Shown one piece after another: positions 40,747-50,325 of a stretch of DNA of 64,000 nucleotides (its first letter is position 1; each line of letters opens with the position of its first letter). The stretch comes from Pseudomonadota bacterium (GTDB lineage: Bacteria > Pseudomonadota > Gammaproteobacteria > UBA1113), in contig JAJXVU010000011.1 in assembly GCA_021781965.1 (NCBI GenBank), positions 1 through 64,000 on the forward strand, read 5' to 3'. Below the pieces are notes generated by a model. The model saw only the letters and a list, made by a program, of their open reading frames with translations, made no database searches and was not told the origin of the DNA. Both the position numbers and the translations under genes were made by a program.

Positions 40747-43110
40747 TTAAAATACAGCTTCTAAACCAAACGTGAGCAAACTGGAAGTAGGACCTTGACC
40801 ATCCGCTTTTAATATACTGGCGGTATCACCATAATTACGCGTATATTGATATTGCAGCTGTAGAGCAAGACTAGACAATAGTTGGTAAGATGGACCTATA
40901 GTGTATTGTATATTATTAAAACCTTGCCCTATTTGTGCATAATCCAATGATTTCGTTGCCGCAATGGCCTCTATAGAAGTAAAAAGAGACCAATTACCCA
41001 CTAAGGGTATGTTCCTCGAAAAAACCCCATCGATTTTACCGCTGCCATCGTGCCAATAAGAGCGAATATTAGCGTCAATAAAAAATGGCATGGTTCCCTC
41101 TAAGCCTGCACCCGGTTGCCAATAGCCTCCAGGTCTGTATTCGTAATTGGCACCGCCTTTAATGGCCCAAAAATCATTTAACATATGCCAAGCAAAAATG
41201 TCTACATCCGCATCGGTCAAGGAGCCATTGGTGAATTGCGCCTGATCAGTATAAAGTTGGATTTTATTATAATCGCCACCAATCATCGTTGTTGCTGTGA
41301 TCTGATCTACATTGCGTGCAAAATCATGGCCATATTGCCAATCGTTGCTCATTACCATGGGTGCTGGATGTGCGGATTTAGGCATAAAGTCTGAGCCCGT
41401 TGCCATGGGCATATCATTTTGTTGTAACGCTGTTTTCGGCATAACCATAGGCGTCACAGGTACGGTGCTGTTTTGAATATTAGTCTTGTTGGCCGCATCA
41501 TCAGGCGTATCATAATGCAGCACACGCGCCATCCCCGCTTTCATGTGATATAAATTATGGCAATGCATGTACCACCAGCCAGAACCAGCGTCAGCATCAA
41601 AATCAGCTGTCACTGTTTGAAAAGGACCTACATCGATGGTATGCACTAAAGGATCGTAAGCACCATGGCCATTGCGTAAAATCATCCAATGTCCATGTAA
41701 ATGCATAGGATGATGCATCATCGTTTCATTGATAAATACAAATCTATAACGCTGCCCAGGTTTAATTAAAATAGGCTTCGCTAGATATTCCGGCAATCCA
41801 TTGATAAACCACATATAGCGATCCATATAACCGCCTAAGCGCATGGTGAGTACAGTCACTGGTTTATTCGGATCGTTCGTAGGCTTTAACGCTTGCCATT
41901 GCGCGGCTTCATCATTATTTTCCGGCATAGCCATGGCATCACTATCCATAGCCGACATGTCGTGCTTCATCGCTGGCATATTTTGATCCATGCCTGGCAT
42001 ACTCTTCTCAGGCATATTTTGACCCATGTCTGACATATTCATTCCCGCCATATTCATCGGCTTTGGTGGTGGAAATGGTGTTACGACTGGAACTTGTGTA
42101 ATTTTCGTAGCGGTAGGATTTAATATGCCTACAGCATAACCCGAAGTATCTAATGATTCTGCATAAATGGTATAAGGTTTCTTTTCTTTGATCTTGAACA
42201 ACACATCTATGGTTTGCCCTGGAGCCAAAGTAATCTCTTTGACCTCAAATGGTTTAACATCATTGCCTTGAACCTCTACCACCTCTAGTGGCTCATTATC
42301 GATTTTAATTTTAAATACCGTACTTGCCCCCGCAGCTATCAGACGCAAGCGTACAGTATCGCCCACTTTTACAAATTGCTGCCACGGTTGTTGCTGCGTT
42401 TTGCCATTGAGTAAAAAAGCATCGTAATGCACATCGCTTAAATCATACATACTCATACGGCTTATTTGCATATCCCAATAGGCCTTCCAAACCTGTGCTT
42501 TCTCCACTTTTGTCTTTCCAGATAGATCTTTAAGAAATTTGTGCAAAGTAGGCTGCAAAGGGGCTGATCCACTGTAAAAATCGCCATTTTGTTTTAAATT
42601 TTTATAGATGGTATCTGGGTTTTCATTGCTCCAATCGGATAAAACAATGGGAAAATCTTTATTGTAATGATAGGGTGACGGTGTTTTAGGATCTATGATC
42701 AACGCACCATATAATCCCTGCTGTTCCTGCAGATCGGCGTGCGCATGATACCAATAGGTGCCCGATTGTTTTATCTTAAAGTGATAACTGAATTCTCCTC
42801 GTGGGGGAATAGGTTTTTGAGTTAGATTTTCTACTCCATCCATACGCCACGGCACTAACAACCCATGCCAGTGAACGGCAGTCCCAACCTTTAACTGATT
42901 GTGCACGCGAATGACAACGTCATCGCCTTCTTCAAAATGTAGCGTAGGCCCTGGAATTTGTCCATTGACAGCGATTGCCGTTATTTTTTTGTCCGCCAAG
43001 GTGACTTCTTTATAAGCAACAGTGAGGTCCACGGTTTTAGTTTGTGCGTATAGACTCGGCACGACCCAGCAGAGTATTAGAAAAAAGAAAATTTTATAGT
43101 TTAGACGCAT
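40747..43110 (-). CDS. Fused CopA-type multicopper oxidase and CopB-type outer-membrane domain
   Basis: 787 residues. A Sec-type signal peptide (MRLNYKIFFFLILCWVVPSL, no twin Arg) is followed by three cupredoxin domains. Copper sites: HWHGLLVPWRMDG, YWYHAHADLQEQQG, HPMHLHGHW and HCHNLYHMKAGM. A Met-rich stretch at about 353-400 resembles copper-binding repeats of CopA/PcoA. From about 575 the chain continues as a CopB/PcoB-type domain (WQYGHDFARNVDQIT, WAIKGGANYEYRP), ending in a terminal Phe typical of outer-membrane barrels. In most bacteria copA and copB are separate adjacent genes. The fusion would tether the oxidase to the inner face of the outer membrane (inference). Likely copper detoxification. 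Confidence 0.88.
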   Translation of the reverse strand: MRLNYKIFFFLILCWVVPSLYAQTKTVDLTVAYKEVTLADKKITAIAVNGQIPGPTLHFEEGDDVVIRVHNQLKVGTAVHWHGLLVPWRMDGVENLTQKPIPPRGEFSYHFKIKQSGTYWYHAHADLQEQQGLYGALIIDPKTPSPYHYNKDFPIVLSDWSNENPDTIYKNLKQNGDFYSGSAPLQPTLHKFLKDLSGKTKVEKAQVWKAYWDMQISRMSMYDLSDVHYDAFLLNGKTQQQPWQQFVKVGDTVRLRLIAAGASTVFKIKIDNEPLEVVEVQGNDVKPFEVKEITLAPGQTIDVLFKIKEKKPYTIYAESLDTSGYAVGILNPTATKITQVPVVTPFPPPKPMNMAGMNMSDMGQNMPEKSMPGMDQNMPAMKHDMSAMDSDAMAMPENNDEAAQWQALKPTNDPNKPVTVLTMRLGGYMDRYMWFINGLPEYLAKPILIKPGQRYRFVFINETMMHHPMHLHGHWMILRNGHGAYDPLVHTIDVGPFQTVTADFDADAGSGWWYMHCHNLYHMKAGMARVLHYDTPDDAANKTNIQNSTVPVTPMVMPKTALQQNDMPMATGSDFMPKSAHPAPMVMSNDWQYGHDFARNVDQITATTMIGGDYNKIQLYTDQAQFTNGSLTDADVDIFAWHMLNDFWAIKGGANYEYRPGGYWQPGAGLEGTMPFFIDANIRSYWHDGSGKIDGVFSRNIPLVGNWSLFTSIEAIAATKSLDYAQIGQGFNNIQYTIGPSYQLLSSLALQLQYQYTRNYGDTASILKADGQGPTSSLLTFGLEAVF

Positions 43111-43289
43111 AACCTTTTCCTGCCACGGATTTTATGAACACAACTATATCATTTTTTAAAGATAGGGTGTTATTTTTTCGTATAGCTCCATTAAACTTGC
43201 AACATTTTATGATTTGAGCTAGCATTAAGCGAGTGTTCAATGCATCTGGCCAAACTAAGGTGCCAATATAACAATAAGGTAATAACCCT

Positions 43290-43775
43290 ATGGGGAATTT
43301 AGTTTCATTCTTTCCCGCTAGAAAAGCGGAAAATTTGTCTCAAGAAAGTAATACTTCTTCTAATAGGCTACAGCCCGTTCTCTTAAAGTATCGCCTAGAG
43401 CAAGAGCAACTCCCCCCAGAAGTAGATGGCTATAAAAATGCGATAAACTTAGTAATAGATTTGGCTGCAATAAACAAGTTGCCCGTAGAAGAAGATCGAG
43501 TCATAGACGTGGCAAAAGCACTATCACTGTACCTCTTTGAGAAATGGGGTGACCATTTCAGTGAAACAGAAGAAATATTTTATATTTCCGAAAAATACTA
43601 TGATGTATTTGGAAAGCTTCTACAGCAAAATCGTTGCTTGTTTTTCAATCTTTTCTTAAGCCACGAGAGAACTAACATAGCAATAACAGCATTATTCGCT
43701 GTCATCCCCGAGCAGCAAGAATTACCATTTCTCAGCATGCCCCACCAGACCTCAGATCTTACTTTTGAAATGTGA
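43290..43775 (+). CDS. Hypothetical protein (161 aa)
   Basis: Not recognised. Soluble, mostly helical after a polar N-terminus (MGNLVSFFPARKAENL), with acidic stretches (LEQEQLPPEVDGYKN, HFSETEEIFY) and no membrane segment. It stands alone between the copper gene and a small conserved gene, with AAGGTAA as a poor ribosome site. A short lineage-specific protein; secreted effector status cannot be judged. Confidence 0.55.
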   Translation: MGNLVSFFPARKAENLSQESNTSSNRLQPVLLKYRLEQEQLPPEVDGYKNAINLVIDLAAINKLPVEEDRVIDVAKALSLYLFEKWGDHFSETEEIFYISEKYYDVFGKLLQQNRCLFFNLFLSHERTNIAITALFAVIPEQQELPFLSMPHQTSDLTFEM

Positions 43776-43875
43776 TGTTAATTAAAAATAGCGCGGGTAT
43801 TTTTCAGATTTTTCTTGTGGGCTCTCACCATATTATGACCCACAGTTATATGAAATTTTGATGATATCTAAAGAA

Positions 43876-43895
43876 GGGCGGTTTTTGACCCGCCC
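43876..43895 (+). terminator. GC hairpin between hypothetical genes
   Basis: GGGCGG (43876-43881) pairs with CCGCCC (43890-43895) around an 8-base T-rich loop. No T tract follows on the plus strand; on the minus strand TTCTTTAGA follows. It lies between two convergent genes and may be a weak bidirectional terminator or a REP-like remnant. Confidence 0.35.
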
Positions 43896-43947
43896 CTATA
43901 ATAAATCTAGGCAGTAATGATTTATTAGTTATTCATTAACCCGCTGG

Positions 43948-44250
43948 CTACGCCTCTGCTTTCCCATCCTCAGCAATCCAGTGATTTAAAATTTCAATCA
44001 ATTTTTGAGCTTGATCGGTACTAGAAATATTGAATTTTGATTTTAAATTATATTGGTCATTGCGTTTTTGATAACGACGTATGGAATATTTAGGTGGGCT
44101 ATACTTTTGTTTTGCTTTTTCCCAGTCTTGATATTTGTAGACGATAGTAGACCAAGCGCCTTTGGTCAATACAATTTTATCCAATTGCTTGATCGTGGTA
44201 ACGCCTTCGTCTACATATTCGATGGTTAAATCATCTATCGTTTGTGCCAT
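43948..44250 (-). CDS. Small conserved-looking hypothetical protein (100 aa)
   Basis: Not assigned. Reads MAQTIDDLTIEYVDEGVTTI, then LTKGAWSTIVYKYQDWEKAK, a basic YSIRRYQKRNDQYNLKSKF, and ends in a helix (STDQAQKLIEILNHWI). It looks like a compact alpha/beta domain with a positively charged face, possibly nucleic-acid binding (inference). Its ATG lies 20 bp inside the end of alr, so it is probably translated with dnaB-alr. Confidence 0.65.
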   Translation of the reverse strand: MAQTIDDLTIEYVDEGVTTIKQLDKIVLTKGAWSTIVYKYQDWEKAKQKYSPPKYSIRRYQKRNDQYNLKSKFNISSTDQAQKLIEILNHWIAEDGKAEA

Positions 44251-45334
44251 TATTGTCTCCTATTATTTTACGTTGTACTCTGTGTATTCCCATTTTGCAT
44301 AACAATTCTCGGGGATCGGTTTTGGCATAGTTCGCCACTGTTTCAACCGTCAATTCAGGCCCCCACAATACGGCTCGCTGACCTACGGCTACATCGCTAT
44401 AATCGCTAATGTCGATCATCACACTATCCATGGACACTCGACCAACGATCTTAGCCATCTTACCATTTAACCACACGGGTGTACCATTGGGTAATAGGCG
44501 TGGATAACCATCACCATAACCTATACCAACGACGGCAATGTCCATCTTTTCTTTGGCAACAAAGGTACCGCCATAACCCACAGCATCACCTGCCTGAATA
44601 GTTCGTATGGCCTTAATAGGCGCCGTTAAACGCATAACCGGCTTCAATGATGGTTTTTCTTCCGCAGGAAGAAAGGGCGAGCCACCATACATCATCAACC
44701 CAGGCCGCACCCATTGTAGGCATGCATTTGGAAAAGCCAAAATACCCGCGGAATTACTTAAACTACAGGGCTCGGAATAAGGCTTAATAATACGTTGAAA
44801 TGCCTCTATTTGCTTTTGAGTGATACTCAGATCTTTATTTTCGGAACTGGCAAAATGCGTCATCAAAATAACATCAGCGACTTGTGGATGCGCTTTTACT
44901 TGATGATACGCCGTATCGACTTCTGCTATCGCTAAACCTAAACGATGCATCCCCGTTTCTATTTTTAACCACACTGTTAATGGATGTTTTAATTTGGTTT
45001 TGCTGAGCAACGCCACTTGGCGTGGATGATGAATAACAGTTTGCAGATGATGTTCATCTATGGCACGCAAATCATCGGCATCATCAAAGCCAGATAAAAC
45101 CAATGCCGTGCCTTTATAGCCAAACTCGCGCAATTCAACAGCTTCGCTCACGCGTGCTACTGCCATGCCCTCTACATCACGCGCTAAATAGGGCCAAAGA
45201 TATTGTAATCCATGGCCATAAGCATCTGCTTTCACCACCGCCATGATGCGACTTTGCGGTACTGTTTGCCGAACTGTTAAAAGATTGTGGTGCAATGCAG
45301 CCACATCCAGGGTCATCATTGCATCTGAATTCAT
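44231..45334 (-). CDS. alr: Alanine racemase
   Basis: PLP enzyme making D-alanine for peptidoglycan. The PLP Lys is in MAVVKADAYGHGL near the N-terminus; the barrel includes WLKIETGMHRLGL and SNSAGIL. The catalytic Tyr is in VGYGGTF, with GIGYGDGYPR following, and a C-terminal beta domain includes GRVSMDSVMID. Length 367 is normal. Its ATG overlaps the dnaB stop (ATGA), the usual dnaB-alr pair. Confidence 0.95.
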   Translation of the reverse strand: MNSDAMMTLDVAALHHNLLTVRQTVPQSRIMAVVKADAYGHGLQYLWPYLARDVEGMAVARVSEAVELREFGYKGTALVLSGFDDADDLRAIDEHHLQTVIHHPRQVALLSKTKLKHPLTVWLKIETGMHRLGLAIAEVDTAYHQVKAHPQVADVILMTHFASSENKDLSITQKQIEAFQRIIKPYSEPCSLSNSAGILAFPNACLQWVRPGLMMYGGSPFLPAEEKPSLKPVMRLTAPIKAIRTIQAGDAVGYGGTFVAKEKMDIAVVGIGYGDGYPRLLPNGTPVWLNGKMAKIVGRVSMDSVMIDISDYSDVAVGQRAVLWGPELTVETVANYAKTDPRELLCKMGIHRVQRKIIGDNNGTNDR

Positions 45335-46740
45335 TCTAAGGATTCCGCCACATAGCGTTGCGCCAAATTATCAAAGCGCACATAAGGACCGCAAAAGTTC
45401 AAGCGAATTTTACCTATGGGCCCATTACGGTGTTTGGCCAAAATAATTTCGGCGATGTTTTTAGCATCGCTAGTATTGGGATGATACACTTCATCGCGAT
45501 AAATAAATATGATTAAATCTGCGTCCTGTTCAATGGCGCCCGATTCACGTAAATCCGACATCATCGGGCGTTTATCGGCGCGTTGTTCTAAGCTACGATT
45601 TAATTGAGATAACGCGATGATCGGTACATGCAATTCTTTAGCCAAAGCTTTTAAAGATCGCGAGATTTCAGATATTTCGGCGGTACGATTTTCTGGATCA
45701 TCACTGACGCGCATTAATTGCAGATAATCGACGACGATCAATTGCAAACCTTTCTGTTCGCGCGCGACCCGTCGCGCACGCGAACGTAATTCTCCAGGCG
45801 TCAAAGCAGGGGTATCGTCTATAAAAATAGGGGCTTCCGCAATTAAATTAATGGTAGAACCTATACGCGGCCAATCTTCTTTAGTCAGTTGGCCACTGCG
45901 TACCGCTTGTTGATCGATACGCCCTAAGGAAGAGATCATACGCATCACGATAGCATCTGAAGGCATTTCCATACTAAAAATCAAGACTGGTTTTTTGGTG
46001 TCTAAGGCTACATGCTCAGCGATATTAATACCCAACATCGTTTTACCCATACTAGGACGACCCGCAAGGATCACTAAATCGGCAGGTTGTAAACCCGCAG
46101 TTAACTGATCTAAATCTAGAAAACCCGTAGGCGTGCCCGTGACAGCTGAGGGATTACGATAACGCTCATCGATATTTTTTAAAGCTTGTATAGCCAATGG
46201 CCGTATCGGTTGCGGTCCCTGACCCCTACTGGTTTGTTCAGCAATTTGAAATACTTTTTGTTCGGCATGATCTAATAACTCTGTAGCCACACGCCCTTCA
46301 GGTTGATATGCCATATTGGCGATTTCCGAAGCGGCAGCAATCATCTGTCTTAAGATAGAACGTTCACGCACAATTTCCGCATACGCGGCAATATTGGCGA
46401 CACTAGGCGTATTTTTTGACAGCTCAAACAGGTAAATGTCACCCCCTATACCGTCCAAATCATTATTGCCTTTTAAAGTTTCTGCCAGCGTTAATACGTC
46501 TAAAGCTTTGCCTTGCGCTAATAAATTCGCCGCTGCTTGAAAAATAGTCTTGTGTTCAGTGCGATAAAAATCGCGTTCGGTCAATAATTCTGATACACCT
46601 TCCCAAGCGCTATTATCGAGCAATAAACCACCCAATACTGATTGTTCTGCTTCTATAGAATGCGGTGGCACTTTTAAATCATCTAATTTATGAGACCTTT
46701 TAGTGTCATAGCTTTTTTGCGTACGTTCTTTTACTGTCAT
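45331..46740 (-). CDS. dnaB: Replicative DNA helicase DnaB
   Basis: Hexameric 5'-3' helicase of the replication fork, 469 residues. The N-terminal dimerisation domain starts at VPPHSIEAEQSVLGGLLLD. The RecA-like motor has Walker A ILAGRPSMGKTMLGIN, Walker B LQLIVVDYLQLM, and the DRLRESGAIEQDADLI-type end (here LRESGAIEQDADLIIF). No intein. Translationally coupled to alr. Confidence 0.97.
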   Translation of the reverse strand: MTVKERTQKSYDTKRSHKLDDLKVPPHSIEAEQSVLGGLLLDNSAWEGVSELLTERDFYRTEHKTIFQAAANLLAQGKALDVLTLAETLKGNNDLDGIGGDIYLFELSKNTPSVANIAAYAEIVRERSILRQMIAAASEIANMAYQPEGRVATELLDHAEQKVFQIAEQTSRGQGPQPIRPLAIQALKNIDERYRNPSAVTGTPTGFLDLDQLTAGLQPADLVILAGRPSMGKTMLGINIAEHVALDTKKPVLIFSMEMPSDAIVMRMISSLGRIDQQAVRSGQLTKEDWPRIGSTINLIAEAPIFIDDTPALTPGELRSRARRVAREQKGLQLIVVDYLQLMRVSDDPENRTAEISEISRSLKALAKELHVPIIALSQLNRSLEQRADKRPMMSDLRESGAIEQDADLIIFIYRDEVYHPNTSDAKNIAEIILAKHRNGPIGKIRLNFCGPYVRFDNLAQRYVAESLE

Positions 46741-46884
46741 GATTTTAATGTAACTTCAGATGGGTAGAGGTGGATTATCCCATACACGGGGGACGGGATC
46801 AATGTGGCGGTTAAGATTGTAAATTTGTTTATGCATATTTATAAAATTTTTACCAGTTATATCCAGGGCTCAACATTATAACCC

Positions 46885-46990
46885 ACCGCTGGCCGGGCCC
46901 GGTCACGCGACCTCTCCGTCGTGCTCGTCCCGGCGCGCGCAGGCACGAGCACGACGGGGTAATCACCGAGACAGGACCACGCCAGCTATG
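46885..46990. other. Short GC-rich island with a 13-bp perfect hairpin
   Basis: In the 317-bp gap between thyA and dnaB (46741-47057) about 100 bp are far richer in G+C than anything nearby. CCGTCGTGCTCGT (46916-46928) and ACGAGCACGACGG (46945-46957) are exact inverse copies around a 16-base CG-rich loop. Next to it are GGTCACGCGACC (46900-46911) and a GGGCCC palindrome. There is no T tract, so it is not a plain terminator. It could be a structured RNA, a protein-binding cruciform or foreign sequence. The rest of the gap shows nothing else. Confidence 0.6.
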
Positions 46991-47057
46991 TACTATAACG
47001 ATCTCGCCCTAGGTCTAACTCCACTCAGAAGTACAAATTAACAATGGTTAACAAGTT

Positions 47058-47852
47058 TTACACTGCTACAGGCGCTTTAATTCCTGGGTGACAAATATAA
47101 TCGGTTATAATGATATCGTCATAGACATAATCGTCTATAGACTCTGGGCGTCTGGCTAAAATCAATTTCGGCAATGGATACGGTGTGCGCGATAATTGCA
47201 ATTCTACTTGTTCCATATGATTTTGATAAATGTGACAATCACCACCGGTCCAAATAAATTCTCCTACGTCTAGATCGCATTGCGCTGCCATTAAATGGGT
47301 TAATAAGGCATACGAAGCAATATTAAACGGCACTCCTAAAAAAGCATCAGCAGAACGTTGATATAAACAACAAGACAACCGGTTATCCTGAACGTAAAAT
47401 TGAAATAAAATATGGCATGGTTGTAAGCGCATAGAAGGTAGATCCCCTACATTCCACGCGCTGACAATTAAACGCCGTGAATGTGGATCCTGTCGTATAT
47501 TATTCATTACAGTGGCAATTTGATCGATGACACGACCATCACTAGACTGCCACGAGCGCCATTGCTTACCATAAACTGGGCCCAAGTCGCCATTGTGATC
47601 GGCCCATTCATCCCAAATAGTGACTTTATTGTCATGCAAATATTGGATATTAGTTTGCCCTTGTAGAAACCAAAATAACTCATGAATGATGCTGCGTAAA
47701 TGCACCTTCTTCGTCGTCACCAAAGGAAAACCTTCGTTTAAATCAAAACGCATTTGATAGGAAAAAATGCTTTGTGTGCCGACCCCAGTGCGATCGGTGC
47801 GCACGGCCCCGTGTTTTAAGATATGACGTAAAAAATCTAAATATTGTCTCAT
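47058..47852 (-). CDS. thyA: Thymidylate synthase
   Basis: Makes dTMP from dUMP with methylene-tetrahydrofolate. It is a 264-residue protein (same as E. coli) with [12 protein letters not shown], the folate region [12 protein letters not shown], the nucleophilic Cys in [13 protein letters not shown], and the dUMP-binding [19 protein letters not shown] (in parts). Follows lgt in the conserved lgt-thyA order, but a miniature repeat separates the two here. Confidence 0.97.
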   Translation of the reverse strand: MRQYLDFLRHILKHGAVRTDRTGVGTQSIFSYQMRFDLNEGFPLVTTKKVHLRSIIHELFWFLQGQTNIQYLHDNKVTIWDEWADHNGDLGPVYGKQWRSWQSSDGRVIDQIATVMNNIRQDPHSRRLIVSAWNVGDLPSMRLQPCHILFQFYVQDNRLSCCLYQRSADAFLGVPFNIASYALLTHLMAAQCDLDVGEFIWTGGDCHIYQNHMEQVELQLSRTPYPLPKLILARRPESIDDYVYDDIIITDYICHPGIKAPVAV

Positions 47853-47871
47853 ATTATTTTAGCCCTCTTCT

Positions 47872-47962
47872 GTAACTACTCGAACCATGTTGGAAGAAAA
47901 ACATATATTGGGTATATCGAAGTATATCCATCCTTCCGCTCCCTCACGGTCGCGGCTCTGTT
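47872..47962. repeat. Miniature repeat, GTAACTACTC family, copy D
   Basis: GTAACTACTCG at 47872, then AAGAAAAACATATATTGGGT, a TATAT tract, and CCGCTCCCTCACGGTCGCGG followed by CTCTGTT. The right inverted end is not recognisable. It is inserted between lgt and thyA, so it may change thyA expression. Confidence 0.75.
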
Positions 47963-47968
47963 ATATAT

Positions 47969-48760
47969 CTAATTCGGTCGACGCTCGGTTTTATGCGCAT
48001 AAACCCATAAAATAACACCCAGAATAATCATAGGAAATGTTAATATTTGCCCCATAGTCAGCCAATGAAATGCGATAAAGCCTAATTGTACATCTGGCAT
48101 GCGAAAGAATTCACAAAAAATACGCGCAACACCATAGCCTAATAAAAATAACGCAGACACTGCCATGCGCGGCGGCTTACGACTGGAATACCACCACAAT
48201 AAACAAAATAAGGCTACTCCTTCCAATAGAAACTCATACAATTGCGATGGGTGGCGTACAAAAGGACCTCCTGTAGGAAAAACCATGCCCCAAGGTACAT
48301 TAGTCACTCTACCCCATAATTCTCCGTTGATAAAATTACCTAAGCGTCCAAAAGCCAAACCTATAGGCACCACTGGTGCAATAAAATCCATCACGGCCAT
48401 AAAGGCCTTGTGGTATTTACGACAAAACAACCAGCAGGCTGCTAATACCCCTAAGAGGCCACCGTGAAAAGACATTCCCCCCTGCCACACTTTTAATATA
48501 GTTAAGGGTGCTTGCCAAATGAGTGCTGTGTCATAAAATAAGATGTAACCTAAACGTCCACCAATGACTACACCTAAAGCTGCATAAAAAATTAGATCCG
48601 ATACTTCTTCTTTAGAAAAACCATAATCCTTATCGCGGCAGCGTCTATGCAATAGCCACCAACCTAAGGAAATACCCAGTAAATACATTAAGCCATACCA
48701 ACGCACTGCTAGCGGCCCTAGATGCAATGCGATGGGATCAATCTGTGGATAATGTAGCAT
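47969..48760 (-). CDS. lgt: Prolipoprotein diacylglyceryl transferase
   Basis: Inner-membrane enzyme of 263 residues that adds diacylglycerol to the lipobox Cys. About seven membrane segments; conserved [12 protein letters not shown], the HGGLLG region ([11 protein letters not shown]), and the signature [18 protein letters not shown] with the catalytic Arg. [15 protein letters not shown] is also diagnostic. It starts directly after the TauE-like gene stop. Confidence 0.96.
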   Translation of the reverse strand: MLHYPQIDPIALHLGPLAVRWYGLMYLLGISLGWWLLHRRCRDKDYGFSKEEVSDLIFYAALGVVIGGRLGYILFYDTALIWQAPLTILKVWQGGMSFHGGLLGVLAACWLFCRKYHKAFMAVMDFIAPVVPIGLAFGRLGNFINGELWGRVTNVPWGMVFPTGGPFVRHPSQLYEFLLEGVALFCLLWWYSSRKPPRMAVSALFLLGYGVARIFCEFFRMPDVQLGFIAFHWLTMGQILTFPMIILGVILWVYAHKTERRPN

Positions 48761-49594
48761 TTATAATATCCTCGCCAAAAAAGGTCTTAGTGCCATACTC
48801 GCTTCATAGATCATATCGCTACCAATCAAAAATAAAAGAGTAGCAAAAATACGCCGTATAAGTTTTACCTCTAAACGCATCGCCAAACGTACACCTACAG
48901 GCACTAAAAGAATGCACGGTAACACTAAACCCAATAAGGCGGGCCAATAGACATAGCCGAGGCTTTCTTTAGGCATAGCCAGATTGCTGGGTGTAGACAA
49001 CATCAATAGGGTTACACCTGTTAAGGCCACCGGGAAAGTACAAACCGATGCAGTAGCAATGGCATGGCGTAAAGGTATATTACAGCGGCTAAAATAAGGA
49101 ACTAATAAACTACCACCCGACACGCCCAGTAAAATACACAAAACACCTATAATAGTGCTGACTATGTTCAATTGCATCCCTTCAGGTATGCTTCTATTTT
49201 TAACTTGCTCCTTAGGAAAAGCCATGGACCAAGAAACCAATAACACAAAAAGACCAAAGAATAATTGTAATGCTGTGCTCGGTATATGTTTAGCAATAAA
49301 AATACCTAATAATGCGCCAATTATCAGCCCTATTAACATTTTGCGTACCAAAGACCATTGTACATTGCCATAACGATGGTGATTTAAACCAGATACTAAT
49401 GACGAACACACTACCAAACCCAAAGAAGTCGCTACTGCAACATGCATGAGTATATGTGGAGAAACCCCTACTTGAGGCAATTGCCACACTAAAAAAGGCA
49501 CCACTATAATCGCACCACCCAAGCCTAATAATCCAGCAATCACACCCACCAAAGCACCCGCCACTACATACAATGCAAGAAAATGTACAATCAT
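48761..49594 (-). CDS. TauE/SafE-family permease
   Basis: 277-residue inner-membrane protein with about eight hydrophobic segments. The repeat-like GLLGLGGAIIVVPFLVWQ and LLGVSGGSLLVPYFSRCNI are the two family signatures. Members export sulfite, sulfoacetate or related anions. A gene of this family lies between ptsP and lgt in other gammaproteobacteria too. Its ATG overlaps the stop of the previous gene (ATGA). Confidence 0.88.
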   Translation of the reverse strand: MIVHFLALYVVAGALVGVIAGLLGLGGAIIVVPFLVWQLPQVGVSPHILMHVAVATSLGLVVCSSLVSGLNHHRYGNVQWSLVRKMLIGLIIGALLGIFIAKHIPSTALQLFFGLFVLLVSWSMAFPKEQVKNRSIPEGMQLNIVSTIIGVLCILLGVSGGSLLVPYFSRCNIPLRHAIATASVCTFPVALTGVTLLMLSTPSNLAMPKESLGYVYWPALLGLVLPCILLVPVGVRLAMRLEVKLIRRIFATLLFLIGSDMIYEASMALRPFLARIL

Positions 49595-50325
49595 GCAGCC
49601 CCCAACCCGCGTAATAATACGCCTACACCATAAGCCAGTACAGCGGCTACGGAACCTATAGCCAGTGTTGATAAAGCCGATTTGTACATGGGTTCAATGG
49701 AAACCAAACTTTTTAACGCGCCCACAACTAGAAAAACAATGCCTACAGATATCGTCGACCAGAGGAATGGATTAGACAGCGCGAATAAGAATGGTAACAA
49801 GGGACATAAGCCACACACCATAAAGGATAAAAACGTAGCCCAAGCGGATTTCCAAGGAGAACGCAATACAGGACTTAAACCATATTCTTCTTGCATCATT
49901 GTTTCCACCCAACGATCTTCATCAGCAATGATCAATTCTACTGTTTTGTCTAAAGCGATACCAGAAAAACCTTTTTGCTTATAGATTTGCCGCACTTCTT
50001 CTGCTTCACCTTGAGGAATACGTCTGACTTGTTGTCGTTCATAACGTTCGTAGAAATCATATTCATCTTTTTCTGAACGCGTGCCTAAATAGTTTGCTGC
50101 CGCCATGGAAAAACCATCGGCAATTACATTGGCAAAGCCTAAAATAAGAATCACACTGGTTGCTAAATGCGCTCCTTTAACACCAGAGACTATAGCAAAG
50201 GTTGTCACAGCACCGTCTATACCACCATAGATCCAATCGCGTAAATAATTACGCTTAGGCTTAATAGACAAGCGCTTTTGAATATCATCTGCATCATGGC
50301 CGTGTTCTATATTTTTCTTTATCAT
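49591..50325 (-). CDS. VIT1/CCC1-family membrane transporter
   Basis: 244 residues. RDWIYGGIDGAVTTFAIVSG is the diagnostic start of VIT1/CCC1 iron/manganese transporters; ANVIADGFSMAAANYLGTRS carries further conserved residues. A cytoplasmic helical hairpin rich in Glu (about 85-150) would bind metals, and three membrane segments follow. Probable Fe2+ or Mn2+ efflux (family inference). ATGA overlap on both sides places it in the ptsP-lgt operon. Confidence 0.88.
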   Translation of the reverse strand: MIKKNIEHGHDADDIQKRLSIKPKRNYLRDWIYGGIDGAVTTFAIVSGVKGAHLATSVILILGFANVIADGFSMAAANYLGTRSEKDEYDFYERYERQQVRRIPQGEAEEVRQIYKQKGFSGIALDKTVELIIADEDRWVETMMQEEYGLSPVLRSPWKSAWATFLSFMVCGLCPLLPFLFALSNPFLWSTISVGIVFLVVGALKSLVSIEPMYKSALSTLAIGSVAAVLAYGVGVLLRGLGAA

